The translations under genes were made by a program, and so were the position numbers. The notes beneath the pieces were generated by a model. It had not been told where the DNA came from. It ran no database searches and worked only from the letters and a program-made list of their open reading frames with translations. This document shows positions 29,326 through 37,789 of a DNA stretch of 37,831 bases, in pieces. The DNA lies in NCBI GenBank assembly GCA_001314685.1, contig LJNT01000225.1, positions 1-37,831 on the forward strand. The letters are read 5' to 3'. This DNA is from Rhodobacteraceae bacterium HLUCCA09 (lineage in GTDB: Bacteria > Pseudomonadota > Alphaproteobacteria > Rhodobacterales > Rhodobacteraceae). The first letter of the stretch is position 1. Each line of letters starts with the position of its first letter.

Positions 29326-29463
29326 GCTTTGTTGCGCAAAGCGTGTGAAGCTCGGACGTCCCCTTACCCCGGACGCACGAGCGCCTCGGTCGGCGATGGC
29401 GTTGTGGCACTTGCGCGTGTCGTAGACACCATCTGCGGTGACCGACCTGGTCTCCACGCCCAC
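29326..29463 (-). mobile_element. IS5-family remnant: one terminal repeat and a transposase fragment
   Basis: GGCTTTGTTGCGCAAAG at 29325-29342 resembles the terminal inverted repeat of IS5-family (IS903-like) elements. On the minus strand VTADGVYDTRKCHNAIADRG (about 29383-29442) is the conserved segment with the second DDE aspartate of IS5 transposases. The C-terminal third that should lie between it and the end is deleted, and the N-terminal part on the other side was not recognised. The element is inactive. Confidence 0.75.
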
Positions 29464-29617
29464 GGTCGCGGCCGATCACCCTCCGGCGCCCGTCGTCGGA
29501 TGCTCCTGTTCCGGGGCTGACGCGAGTGTGGCCGGCAACGCGGACGGGCCGGCCGGACCACGCCGAGGCCGGTCGCATCTACGTCTCTCGAAGGCCGGGT
29601 CGCGGGGTGTCGCAGGG
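29464..29617. other. short region between IS5 remnant and LysR gene
   Basis: About 150 bases. It may contain further degraded IS5 transposase sequence upstream of the visible fragment, but none can be read with confidence. Confidence 0.3.
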
Positions 29618-30550
29618 TCAGGCAGCGCCAGATCGGGCGGGGTCGTGCGCGCTCGGCGCGTATTCCGCCCGCGCATGCGACCGGAGCCAGCGGGCAAACT
29701 TCTCGGTCGCCTCCCCGGTCTTCTTGTGGCGCAGCGCAAGGTGGAAGGCGTCACCCGGGGCGAGGGCCGGAAGGCCCGCCGGTGTCAGGTTACCCGCCGC
29801 GACCAGGGCGCCGGTGATCGACCGCCAGCCCAGCATCATCCCGTGGCCTTCCAGCGCGGCCTGCGTCGCCTGAACGTAGTTGGTGAAGGACTGGCCGCCG
29901 CCCCGGACGACGGGCTGACCGGTTCCGCTCAGGTAGTCGGGCCACGTCAACCACGACGCCTCGGGCGACCGGACATGGAGAAGCGAGATCGCGTTCGGCG
30001 CAACCGCCCCCTCGAACCGTGCGCGCAGTGATGGCGCGCAGACCGGCTCGACCGCCTCGTCGAAGAGATGGTGGACGTCGCCGTCGCTCCAGCGCCCGTG
30101 CCCGTAGCGGATCGCCACGTCGATTCCGTCGGCGAGCGCCGGAACGCCCGACTGCGTCGTGACGACGTTGACGAGAAGCTCGGGATGCGCGCGGTAGAAG
30201 ACCGACAGGCGCGGCATCAGCCAGTAGGTGGCCACACCCACCGAACAGGCGACGGTCACCGTCTTTGCGCGCCCGGCCTCGGCCTGCCGCAGCCCGTCGA
30301 GAAGATCGGCGATCCTCGAAAGGCTCTCGGTCGTCGTGGCGGCGAGCGCATATCCCGCCTCGGTCGGCCGCGCCGGCCGGCTGCCGCGATCGAGCAGGGG
30401 CAGGCCGATGTGATCCTCGAGCTTTCGCACCGCCTGGCTGATCGCGGGCTGCGTCACGTTGAGCTCTGCCGCGGCCGCCTGGACGGAGCCGGTTCGGACA
30501 ACCGCGGCGAAGGCTGTCAGCAGGCGGAGCGGCGGCAGATCGTGGTCCAT
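29618..30550 (-). CDS. LysR-family transcriptional regulator
   Basis: A 310-residue regulator. The N-terminal helix-turn-helix is PPLRLLTAFAAVVRTGSVQA (5-24), then AAAELNVTQPAISQAVRKLE (25-44). The C-terminal effector domain shows two periplasmic-binding-like lobes (VTVACSVGVATYWLMPRLSV; DIAIRYG-like DVAIRYGHGRWSD), as in the GcvA subgroup. It is divergent from the dioxygenase operon with 106 bases between starts, the usual layout for a LysR protein that controls the neighbouring operon. The ATG at 30550 has a weak ribosome site but matches the family start. The effector is unknown and probably the substrate or an intermediate of that operon. Confidence 0.9.
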   Translation of the reverse strand: MDHDLPPLRLLTAFAAVVRTGSVQAAAAELNVTQPAISQAVRKLEDHIGLPLLDRGSRPARPTEAGYALAATTTESLSRIADLLDGLRQAEAGRAKTVTVACSVGVATYWLMPRLSVFYRAHPELLVNVVTTQSGVPALADGIDVAIRYGHGRWSDGDVHHLFDEAVEPVCAPSLRARFEGAVAPNAISLLHVRSPEASWLTWPDYLSGTGQPVVRGGGQSFTNYVQATQAALEGHGMMLGWRSITGALVAAGNLTPAGLPALAPGDAFHLALRHKKTGEATEKFARWLRSHARAEYAPSAHDPARSGAA

Positions 30551-30656
30551 AGCATAAGCATTCGGTAATATTTCCTTTAGCGCAATCGCCGTTTCGTGCA
30601 GTCCGGCTCGGGCATAGCGTCGTGCGGAAACCGGCCAGGCCACGAAGGGACGAGAG
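30551..30656. promoter_or_regulatory. divergent promoter region, LysR regulator and catabolic operon
   Basis: An AT-rich block (AGCATAAGCATTCGGTAATA and on to about 30580) next to the LysR start stands out in GC-rich DNA and is the likely binding and promoter area. No clear dyad or hexamer pair was assigned. GAAGGGACGAGAG precedes the dioxygenase ATG. Confidence 0.5.
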
Positions 30657-31787
30657 ATGGACGGCGCACAGATCGACGCGGTCGTGCTGGAAGACAACGG
30701 GCTGACGATGACCCTTCCCGGAACCGGACCGGCCTATTTCAACGCCTGGTGGCTGCGGGACAATTGCCCGACCTCCTTCGATCCCGAGACGCGGGAGCGG
30801 AGTTTCGACGTCTTTCACCATGCCGAGACGCCGCGCCCGGCCGAGGCGAGGGTCGACGACGGCGCGCTCGTGATCCGCTGGGCGGGAGAGGACCATGTGT
30901 CGCGCTATCCGCTCGACATGCTCGCAAGCTACGCCATCGGCGCCCGCAGGCCCGACCCCGCCGATCTCCCACGGCGGCCATGGTTCGCCGATCATTACCC
31001 AAACGTCACCCGCGTTTCGCATCCCGTCCTTCTCGAAGATGCCGCCGAGCGGCGCCGCTGGATGGAGGCGCTGCTGGTCGAGGGCATCGCCATCGTCACC
31101 GACATGCCCGACACCGACGAGGGGCTGACCCGGACGGCCGGGCTGCTGGGCACGATCCGGCCGAGCTTCTTCGGCGCCTATTTCGACGTGCGCACGCATA
31201 TCAGGCCGACGAACCTCGCCTACACGTCGAAGGCGCTTGAGCTGCACACGGATGTTCCGGCCGAGGAACTCGCGCCCGGCATCCAGTACCTGCACTGCCG
31301 CCGCAACAGCGTCGAGGGTGGTCGCAACCTGTTTCTCGACGGCACCGCCGTCGCCAACGATCTCCGTGCGGCCGACCCCGAGGCCTTCCGACTCCTGTCG
31401 GAGACCGAGGTGCCCTTCTACAAGGAGCACGACGGCATCGACATGCGCGCCCGCCAGCGGGTGATCGAGCTCGACCACAAGGGCGAGGTGGCAGGCGTGA
31501 CTATCAGCCAGCACATGGCCGACATCTTCGACCTGCCGCAAAGGCTGCTCGACAGCTACTATCCGGCCTTCGTCAAGTTTGGGCGGATGCTGCAGGACGA
31601 GGAATACGTGATGCGCTTCACGCTCGCGGCGGGCGAGTGCATCTCGTTCGACAATCACCGGGTGGTGCATGGCCGCGCCGCGTATTCCGCCACGAGCGGA
31701 GAGCGCTACCTGCGCGGCACCTACACCGACCGGGGCGAGCTGCGCGGTCTCTACCGCGCGCTGGTGTCCGAAGGTCGCTTCACGTGA
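30657..31787 (+). CDS. Fe(II)/2-oxoglutarate dioxygenase, gamma-butyrobetaine/trimethyllysine hydroxylase-like
   Basis: A 376-residue dioxygenase of the TauD/BBOX superfamily. The iron ligands are H197 and D199 (LELHTDVP) and H338 (VVHGRAAY); R350 in RYLRGTY aligns with the 2-oxoglutarate-binding Arg of human gamma-butyrobetaine hydroxylase. The N-terminal small domain keeps the AWWLRDNCP motif (30-38), but only one of the zinc-binding cysteines normally clustered here (C37) remains. It should hydroxylate a C-H bond using O2 and 2-oxoglutarate. The substrate could be a betaine-like compound, but this is inference. It is the first gene of a four-gene operon. Its stop overlaps the next start (GTGA). 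Confidence 0.85.
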   Translation: MDGAQIDAVVLEDNGLTMTLPGTGPAYFNAWWLRDNCPTSFDPETRERSFDVFHHAETPRPAEARVDDGALVIRWAGEDHVSRYPLDMLASYAIGARRPDPADLPRRPWFADHYPNVTRVSHPVLLEDAAERRRWMEALLVEGIAIVTDMPDTDEGLTRTAGLLGTIRPSFFGAYFDVRTHIRPTNLAYTSKALELHTDVPAEELAPGIQYLHCRRNSVEGGRNLFLDGTAVANDLRAADPEAFRLLSETEVPFYKEHDGIDMRARQRVIELDHKGEVAGVTISQHMADIFDLPQRLLDSYYPAFVKFGRMLQDEEYVMRFTLAAGECISFDNHRVVHGRAAYSATSGERYLRGTYTDRGELRGLYRALVSEGRFT

Positions 31788-32530
31788 AGGACGCCGCCCC
31801 GGGCACTGCGATCGAGGCGCTGCGCGTCGATCTGGCCGCGGCCTTTCGGCTGGCCGCGCGCTTCGACTGGCACGAGTCGGTGGGGAACCATTTCAGCGTG
31901 GCCGTTTCCGACGATGGCCGCCGGTTCCTGATGAACCCCAGATGGCGGCACTTCGCCTCGATCCGCGCCAGCGACCTGCTGCTTCTCGACGCCGATGACC
32001 CCTCCGTGATGGACGGTCCGCACGCGCCGGATGCCTCGGCCTGGACGATCCACGGCATGCTCCACCGCGCGCGGCCGGATGTCCGCGTGGTGCTGCATTG
32101 CCACCCGCCCCACGCAACGGCGCTCGCCGCCCTCAAATCGCCGGCCCTGCCGCCGATCGACATGAACACCGCGCGGTTCTACGGCGATCTCGCGATCGAC
32201 CCCGACTGCGGCGGGATCGCCGACGATGCCGCCGAGGGCGCGCGCATCGCGGCCGCCCTCGGGAACCGCTCCACCCTCCTGATGGCGAACCACGGGCTGA
32301 CCTGCACCGGCACGAGTGTCGCGCAGGCCTTCGAGCAGCTCTACTTCTTCGAGAAGGCGGCGCGCACGGTGCTGACGGCGCTCGGGTCGGGGCAGGACCT
32401 CGGCGTCATGTCCGACGCGGTGGCGCAGCGCACGGCAGAGGGCTGGAAAGCCTATGCCGGGATGGCCGACGCGCATTTCGCCCACCTGAAATCCGTGCTC
32501 GACCGCGAAGCGCCGGACTATCGCGACTGA
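31784..32530 (+). CDS. class II aldolase/adducin-family protein
   Basis: A 248-residue protein of the zinc-dependent class II aldolase (fuculose-phosphate aldolase-like) fold. The metal site is H105-C-H107 with H170 in ANHGLTCTG as third ligand. The catalytic Glu of sugar-phosphate aldolases, normally in a SSEW segment about 20 residues before the HxH, is Ala here (DASAWTIHGMLH, 83-94). The chemistry may therefore differ from a standard aldol cleavage. It starts at a GTG (31784) overlapping the dioxygenase stop, with GAAGG upstream. It may cleave or decarboxylate the hydroxylated or oxidised product of its neighbours. Confidence 0.85.
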   Translation: MKDAAPGTAIEALRVDLAAAFRLAARFDWHESVGNHFSVAVSDDGRRFLMNPRWRHFASIRASDLLLLDADDPSVMDGPHAPDASAWTIHGMLHRARPDVRVVLHCHPPHATALAALKSPALPPIDMNTARFYGDLAIDPDCGGIADDAAEGARIAAALGNRSTLLMANHGLTCTGTSVAQAFEQLYFFEKAARTVLTALGSGQDLGVMSDAVAQRTAEGWKAYAGMADAHFAHLKSVLDREAPDYRD

Positions 32531-32594
32531 TCCGAATCCGGCAATCATCGGGGCGCGAGATGCATTGTGCGGTCCTGTGGCGAAGGGAGACGGC

Positions 32595-33560
32595 ATGAAG
32601 ACAGGCTTCATCGGGCTGGGCAACGTCGGCGGGAAGCTGGCCGGCAGCCTTCTGCGCAACGGCATCGCGCTTGCGGTCCACGACCTCGACGTCCGGCTGG
32701 TCGGCGACTTCGTCGCGCGCGGCGCAGTCGATGGCGGCTCTCCCGCCGCCATGATGCGCGACTGCGACGTGGTCATCACCTGCCTGCCCTCGCCCGAAGC
32801 CTCCGCCGCCGTGATGGCCGAGATGCTGCCCGAAATGGGACCGGGCAAGATCTGGATGGAGATGTCCACGACCGACGCGGGCGAGATCCTGCGCCTTGGC
32901 GCCGAAGTCGCGGCGACAGGCGGCGTGGCGGTGGAATGCCCCGTCTCCGGCGGCTGCCACCGCGCCGATACCGGCAACATCTCGATCTTTGCCGGCGGGC
33001 CGCGCAGCGCGGTAGAGGCGGTTTTGCCGCTGCTCAGGCACCTTGGCCGTCGCATCCTGCACACCGGCGATCTGGGCACCGCGTCGAAGCTGAAGGTCAT
33101 GACGAATTACCTCGCCACCGTGCATCTCGTGGCCCTGTGCGAGGCGCTCACGACGATGAAGGCCGCGGGGCTCGACCTTGCGACCACCTACGAGGCGATC
33201 CGCATCAGCTCGGGCACCTCCTTCGTCCACGAGACCGAGAGCCAGCTCATTCTCTCCGGCGCGCGCGACGTGAATTTCACCATGGACCTCATCATGAAGG
33301 ATATCGGCCTGTTCCAGAAGCTCGCCGAGGCGGGCGGCGTGCCGCTGGAGATATCGCCGCTGCTCGTCTCGATCATGGCCGACGGGCAGCGGCGCTATGG
33401 AGACCGGGCGCAATCCGACCGCATCATCGAGCGACTCGAGGACACCACCGGCCTGCAGATCCTCGCGGACGGCTTCCCGACGGTGCTGATCGACGACGAA
33501 CCGGAGGAGGAAGGATACGAGGTCTTTCGCCCCGTCCGCCCGGCGGCGGTGGCAGAATGA
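32595..33560 (+). CDS. beta-hydroxyacid dehydrogenase (3-hydroxyisobutyrate dehydrogenase-like)
   Basis: A 321-residue NAD(P)-dependent dehydrogenase. The Rossmann loop is GLGNVGGK (7-14; most relatives have GLGxMG). The substrate-binding CPVSGG is at 115-120, equivalent to DAPVSGG. The catalytic lysine is K167 in SKLKVMTNYL with N171. The C-terminal helical domain has KDIGLF (235-240). The family oxidises 3-hydroxyacids or related compounds. About 25 residues at the C-terminus are acidic and Pro-rich beyond the domain. The start at 32595 follows GAAGGGAGA. Its stop overlaps the aldehyde dehydrogenase start (ATGA). Confidence 0.88.
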   Translation: MKTGFIGLGNVGGKLAGSLLRNGIALAVHDLDVRLVGDFVARGAVDGGSPAAMMRDCDVVITCLPSPEASAAVMAEMLPEMGPGKIWMEMSTTDAGEILRLGAEVAATGGVAVECPVSGGCHRADTGNISIFAGGPRSAVEAVLPLLRHLGRRILHTGDLGTASKLKVMTNYLATVHLVALCEALTTMKAAGLDLATTYEAIRISSGTSFVHETESQLILSGARDVNFTMDLIMKDIGLFQKLAEAGGVPLEISPLLVSIMADGQRRYGDRAQSDRIIERLEDTTGLQILADGFPTVLIDDEPEEEGYEVFRPVRPAAVAE

Positions 33561-34990
33561 CGATGGACGCGCTGCGCTTCTATGTCGGCGGCGAGTGGAT
33601 CGACCCGCTCGGGCGCGAGACCATGCCGATCATGGACCCGGCGACCGAGGAGCGGATCGGCACCGTCGCGCTGGGGTCGGCCGCCGATGTCGACCGCGCG
33701 GCGCAGGCCGCCCGCCTCGCCTTCGAGACGTTCGGGCGCTGGCCCAAGGCGGACCGTCTCGCGCTTCTGCGCCGCATCCGCGACCTGACCGCCGAGCGGC
33801 GCGAGGATCTGGCGCAGGCCATGTCCCGCGAGATGGGCGCGCCGATCACCATGGCGCGAGAGGTGCAGGCGGAAGCCGGGGTCGGCCATGCCGACGGCTT
33901 CATCGAGGCGCTCGAAGCGCAGCAGGAACGCTGGACCCTGTCCAACGGCGACACGCTGCTGCGCGAGCCCATCGGGCCCGCGGGCCTGATCTGCCCATGG
34001 AACTGGCCGATCAACCAGATTGCGCTCAAGGTCCTGCCGGCCCTCGCCACCGGATGCCCGGCGATCCTGAAGCCGTCCGAGCACACGCCGCTGTCTGCCG
34101 CCATCTATGCCGAGATCCTGCACGAGGCGGGTGTGCCGGCGGGCGCCTTTGCCCTCGTCCACGGCACCGGCCCCGGGGTGGGCGACGCGATCGCCCGGCA
34201 TCCGGGCCTCGCCATGGTCTCGTTCACCGGATCGACGCGCGCCGGCGTCTCGGTCAGCAAATCAGCGGCGGACAGCGTGAAGCGCGTCACGCTTGAGCTC
34301 GGCGGCAAGTCGCCGAACCTCGTCTTCGCCGATTGCGGCGCCGACCTCGAGACGCGCGTTCGTGCCTCGGTCGCCGAGTGCTTCCTCAACACCGGACAGT
34401 CCTGTGACGCGCCGACCCGCCTCATCGCGGAGCGCGCCTGCTACGACGCGGTGGTGGAGATCGCCCGCACCGCGGCCGAGGAGACCGAGGTGGGCGATCC
34501 CCGCGCCGAGGGCGACCACATCGGCCCGCTCTTCGACCGCCTCCAGTGGGACCGCGTGCAGACGCGCATCGAGCAGGGCATCGAGGAGGGCGCGCGCCTC
34601 GTCGCGGGCGGGCCGGGCCGGCCCGAGGGCCTGAACCGGGGCTGGTTTGCCCGGCCGACCGTCTTCACCGATGTGCGCAACGACATGAGCATCGCGCGCC
34701 AGGAGATCTTCGGCCCGGTCCTCTCGATCCTTCCGGCGCGGGACGAGGCGGAGGCCATCGCGATCGCCAACGACACGCCCTACGGCCTCGCGGCCTATGT
34801 CCAGACGGGCGATCCGGCCCGGGCCGAACGGGTCGCGGCGCGGCTGCGCGCAGGGGCTGTGCATGTGAACGGCGGCGGGCTCGGCTGGGGCACGCCGTTC
34901 GGCGGATACAAGGCCTCCGGAAATGGCCGTGAGGGCGGCGCGATGGGGCTCGAGGACTACCAGGAAGTGAAGAGCCTGCACTTCGGCTGA
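33557..34990 (+). CDS. aldehyde dehydrogenase
   Basis: A 477-residue NAD(P)-dependent aldehyde dehydrogenase. The catalytic cysteine is C283 in NTGQSCDAP and the general base is E247 in LELGGKSPN. N149 in PWNWP is the oxyanion residue, and K172 in KPSEHTP binds the cofactor. The motif QEIFGPVLSILPA near 354-366 and the C-terminal GGYKASGNGREGG fit the family. It resembles betaine- and semialdehyde-type members, but the substrate cannot be assigned. It ends the operon begun by the dioxygenase and presumably oxidises the aldehyde released by the earlier steps. Confidence 0.93.
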   Translation: MTMDALRFYVGGEWIDPLGRETMPIMDPATEERIGTVALGSAADVDRAAQAARLAFETFGRWPKADRLALLRRIRDLTAERREDLAQAMSREMGAPITMAREVQAEAGVGHADGFIEALEAQQERWTLSNGDTLLREPIGPAGLICPWNWPINQIALKVLPALATGCPAILKPSEHTPLSAAIYAEILHEAGVPAGAFALVHGTGPGVGDAIARHPGLAMVSFTGSTRAGVSVSKSAADSVKRVTLELGGKSPNLVFADCGADLETRVRASVAECFLNTGQSCDAPTRLIAERACYDAVVEIARTAAEETEVGDPRAEGDHIGPLFDRLQWDRVQTRIEQGIEEGARLVAGGPGRPEGLNRGWFARPTVFTDVRNDMSIARQEIFGPVLSILPARDEAEAIAIANDTPYGLAAYVQTGDPARAERVAARLRAGAVHVNGGGLGWGTPFGGYKASGNGREGGAMGLEDYQEVKSLHFG

Positions 34991-35167
34991 GGCGGCATCC
35001 GCCGGCGTCGAGGCGTTCTCATCGTCCCATGCGCGGCGGCGGACCGGATCCGGTCATCTCCATGGAGGGCGAGGTGCGCCCCCGATCCGGCTGCCCCTTG
35101 CCCCTTGATCCGGCCTCCGCCGATCCCTCGGTCATGGCGAGAGTCCGCGGGTGATTTCCGGGTCTCC

Positions 35168-36578
35168 GTAAGCGGTGCCCAAGCGGCACGGGCTTTCAGC
35201 TTGACGGCTGGAAGTTCCAGGGGAGGAGGTCGTCGATGCGGTTCTGGGGATGGCCGCCCGCGATGGCTTCGAGGGTGGCCTTGAGATAGGCGAAGGGCTC
35301 GACGCCGTTGATCTTGGCGGTCTCGATCAACGACGCGATGCGGCCCCAGGCCTTGCCGCCTTCGTCATGCCCGGCGAACAATGCGTTCTTCCTGTTCAGC
35401 GCGATCGGGCGGATGAGGTTCTCGACGTTGTTGGAGTCGATCTCGACGCGTCCGTCATGGAGGAAGGTCTGCAGGCCGTCCCAGTGACGGTGGATGTAGG
35501 CGAGCTTCTCGCCAAGGCGGGACTTGGCCGAGACGCGCAGACGCTGCTGCTGCAGCCAGTCTCCGAAGGCGGCGACGAGGGGCGCGGTGCGTGCCTGCCG
35601 GGCCGAGAGCCGCTGGCCAGGAGAGCAGCCCCGGATGTCGGCCTCGACGGCGTAGACCTCGGCGATGCGGCGCAGCCCCTCGGCCGCGATCGTCACGCCG
35701 AAGGCGTGCCTCTGGCACGGCTCCGTCGCGGTCGAACACCTCCTTCAGCTTGCGCCGTGCATGGGCCCAGCAATTGGCGGCGCGGATCGGATCGCCGCCC
35801 CTGCGGGACGGGCGTGTCAGCCGGTTGTAGCCGGTATAGCCGTCGAGCTGCAGGATCCCGTCGAAGCCGTGCAGGAACGTCTCGGCGTTCTGTCCGCCGC
35901 GATCGGGGGCGTAGAAGTAGACCACGCCGGGCGGATCGGCGCCGCCCCGTTCACCATTGGTCTCGAACACATGACGACACAATGGCTCACCGATCGTCGC
36001 GGGCCAGCGCCCAGAGGTAGCCGGTCTTGGTCCGGCCCCGCCCGGGATCGAGGACCGGCGCCGCGTTCGCCGCGGCGCTCGAACCGTTGGCGCGCTCGCC
36101 GCTCACCGTCCATGAACAGCTTCGTGGACGCCTTCAGGTGCTCGGCCAGCCGATCGACCGCCGGCCGCAGATGGAACCCGGCGCCACCCACCCAGTCGGC
36201 CAGGGTGCTGCGATGGATATCGATCCCCGCCCGGGCGAGGATCTGGCTCTGGCGATGCAATGGGGGGTGGTCGGCGTACTTGCCGACCAGCACATGGGCG
36301 ATGGCGCCCTCGGTGGGCGTTCGGCATCGTCCTTGAACCGGTGGCGGACGATGCCTCACCCCTCGATCAGGGCTGCCGGCGCGGGTGCCTGCCTGACACC
36401 ATCGGTGCAGGCGCGGCAGGCATATTTGGGGCGCACGGTGACGAGCACGCGGTGAGGCCCGTTCCCGAAGGGATCGAACCGTCCGGGGGACGGTTCGAAG
36501 GGCTGAACGCGCCGGGACGATGTCCAGCCGCTCGGTGCGATCCTCGCCGATCCTGTGCATCTGGCCGGGTAGTGCCCC
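35168..36578 (-). mobile_element. IS66-family remnant
   Basis: GTAAGCGGTGCCC at 35168 matches the start of IS66-type inverted repeats and marks the left end. The sequence up to 36578 is a frameshifted tnpC on the minus strand. The other end, with tnpA and tnpB and the first part of tnpC, is missing at the border with the IS256-type element, which probably replaced or interrupted it. Confidence 0.75.
35196..36560 (-). pseudogene. IS66 transposase (tnpC) with multiple frameshifts
   Basis: Family segments are readable only by switching frame. MHRIGEDRTERLDIVPA (about 36510-36560) comes first, then RVLVTVRPKYACRACTDGVR (about 36395-36454) in a second frame. YADHPPLHRQSQILARAGID to KASTKLFMD (about 36110-36290) follows in the first frame. 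VVYFYAPDRGGQNAETFLHG to KLKEVFDRDGA (about 35715-35925) is next. The C-terminus, GLRRIAEVYAVEADIRG to DDLLPWNFQPSS, ends at 35196 in another frame. The C-terminal part with NRKNALFAG is intact. At least four shifts make it non-functional. Confidence 0.85.
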
Positions 36579-37789
36579 GTGAAGTGGTGTAGGAGGCCGC
36601 GCGCGGAGCCCTCGGCGTAGCGCAGCGCGCGGCCGGGTGTGACGCTGGCGGTCATCGCCGATCTTCGGAGAAGGTTTGGGTTGCGAGACCTGGAACCTGA
36701 AACGGAGACGACGATGACCGAAGAGAGAATGGCGCTGATCGAGCTGGTTGAGAAGCAGGCTGACGGCGATCTTGTCCGCGATATGCTGGCCTTCGCGGCC
36801 GAGCGCATCATGGAAGCCGAGGTGGAGGCGCGGACCGGCGCGGCCAAGGGTGCGCGCTCACCAATGCGGGAAGTTCAGCGCAACGGATACCGCGAGCGCG
36901 ACTGGGACACCCGAGCCGGTCGGATCGCGCTGGAGATCCCCAGGCTCCGGAAGGGCAGCTATTTCCCGAGCTTCCTTGAACCGCGTCGCACGGCCGCTGG
37001 AAGGCGCATGGCCCTACCTCTGGCTGGATGCCACATACCTCTAGGTCCGGGAAGGCGGACGCATCATCAGCAAGGCGGTGATAATTGCGGTGGCGGTCAA
37101 CCAGGACGGCAAGCGCGAGGTTCTGGGTGTCGCCACCGGTCCTTCCGAGGCCGAGACGTTCTGGACCGAGTTCCTGCGCAGCCTCGCCGATCGCGGCTTG
37201 CGGGGCGTGAAGCTGGTGATTGCCGACGACCACAAGGGCCTGCGGGCTGCCGCACGTCGCGTGTTCAACGCCACCCACCAGAGATGCCGCATTCACTGGA
37301 TGCGCAACGCTCTGGCTCACGCCCCAGCCAAGCAGCGCACCGCCGTGGCGGCGATGCTGAAGACGATCTTCGCGCAGGAGACCAAGGCCGAGGCCGAAGC
37401 CCAGTGGGAGGTCATGGCCGATGCACTCCGCGAGAAGCAGCCCAAGCTCGGTGCCCTGATGGACAGCTCGCGCGACGACGTCCTGGCCTACATGTCGTTC
37501 CCCCGCGAGCACTGGACCCGGATCGCCTCGACCAACCCGCTCGAAAGGGTCAACCGCGAGGTGAAGCGGCGCGCCGATGTCATCGGCATCTTCCCCAACG
37601 ACGAGGCCATCATCCGCCTTGTCGGCGCGCTGATGCTGGAGACCAACGACGAATGGGCGGTCGCACGGCGCTACATGTCGCTTGAAACGCTCGCCCGCGT
37701 CACCGACAATCCCACCGTCAGGCTGCCCGCCGTGGCCACCTGATCAAGCCCTGACCTCTCCGAGGATCGGCGCTCCTACACCACTTAGC
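36579..37789 (+). mobile_element. IS256-family element, internally deleted
   Basis: The inverted ends are GTGAAGTGGTGTAGGAG (36579-36595) and, inverted, CTCCTACACCACTTAGC (37773-37789), identical over 14 bases (AAGTGGTGTAGGAG). Length is about 1.2 kb. It directly abuts the IS66 tnpC remnant. Flanking target duplications were not recognised. Confidence 0.8.
36714..37743 (+). pseudogene. IS256-family transposase with internal deletion, frameshift and stop
   Basis: The N-terminus [18 protein letters not shown] runs to FPSFLEPRR (to about 36990). It then jumps to [17 protein letters not shown] in another frame, omitting roughly 50-60 residues found in full-length relatives. A TAG at 37042-37044 interrupts where relatives have a codon for Lys or similar, and the frame then continues [19 protein letters not shown] to the end at 37743. 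The three DDE residues remain: Asp in WLDATY, Asp in VIADDHKG and Glu in NPLERVNRE. Confidence 0.88.

Noticed and set aside
26916..29348. 810-codon plus-strand open frame across the gene-poor region
   Set aside because: Its middle is antisense to the B12-binding protein, its first part is compositional, and only its last portion contains real (decayed) cysteine repeats, so it is not one gene.
30657..34990. Classical carnitine biosynthesis operon
   Set aside because: The aldolase is metal-dependent class II rather than PLP-dependent, only one dioxygenase is present, and an extra beta-hydroxyacid dehydrogenase is included, so the standard pathway does not fit.
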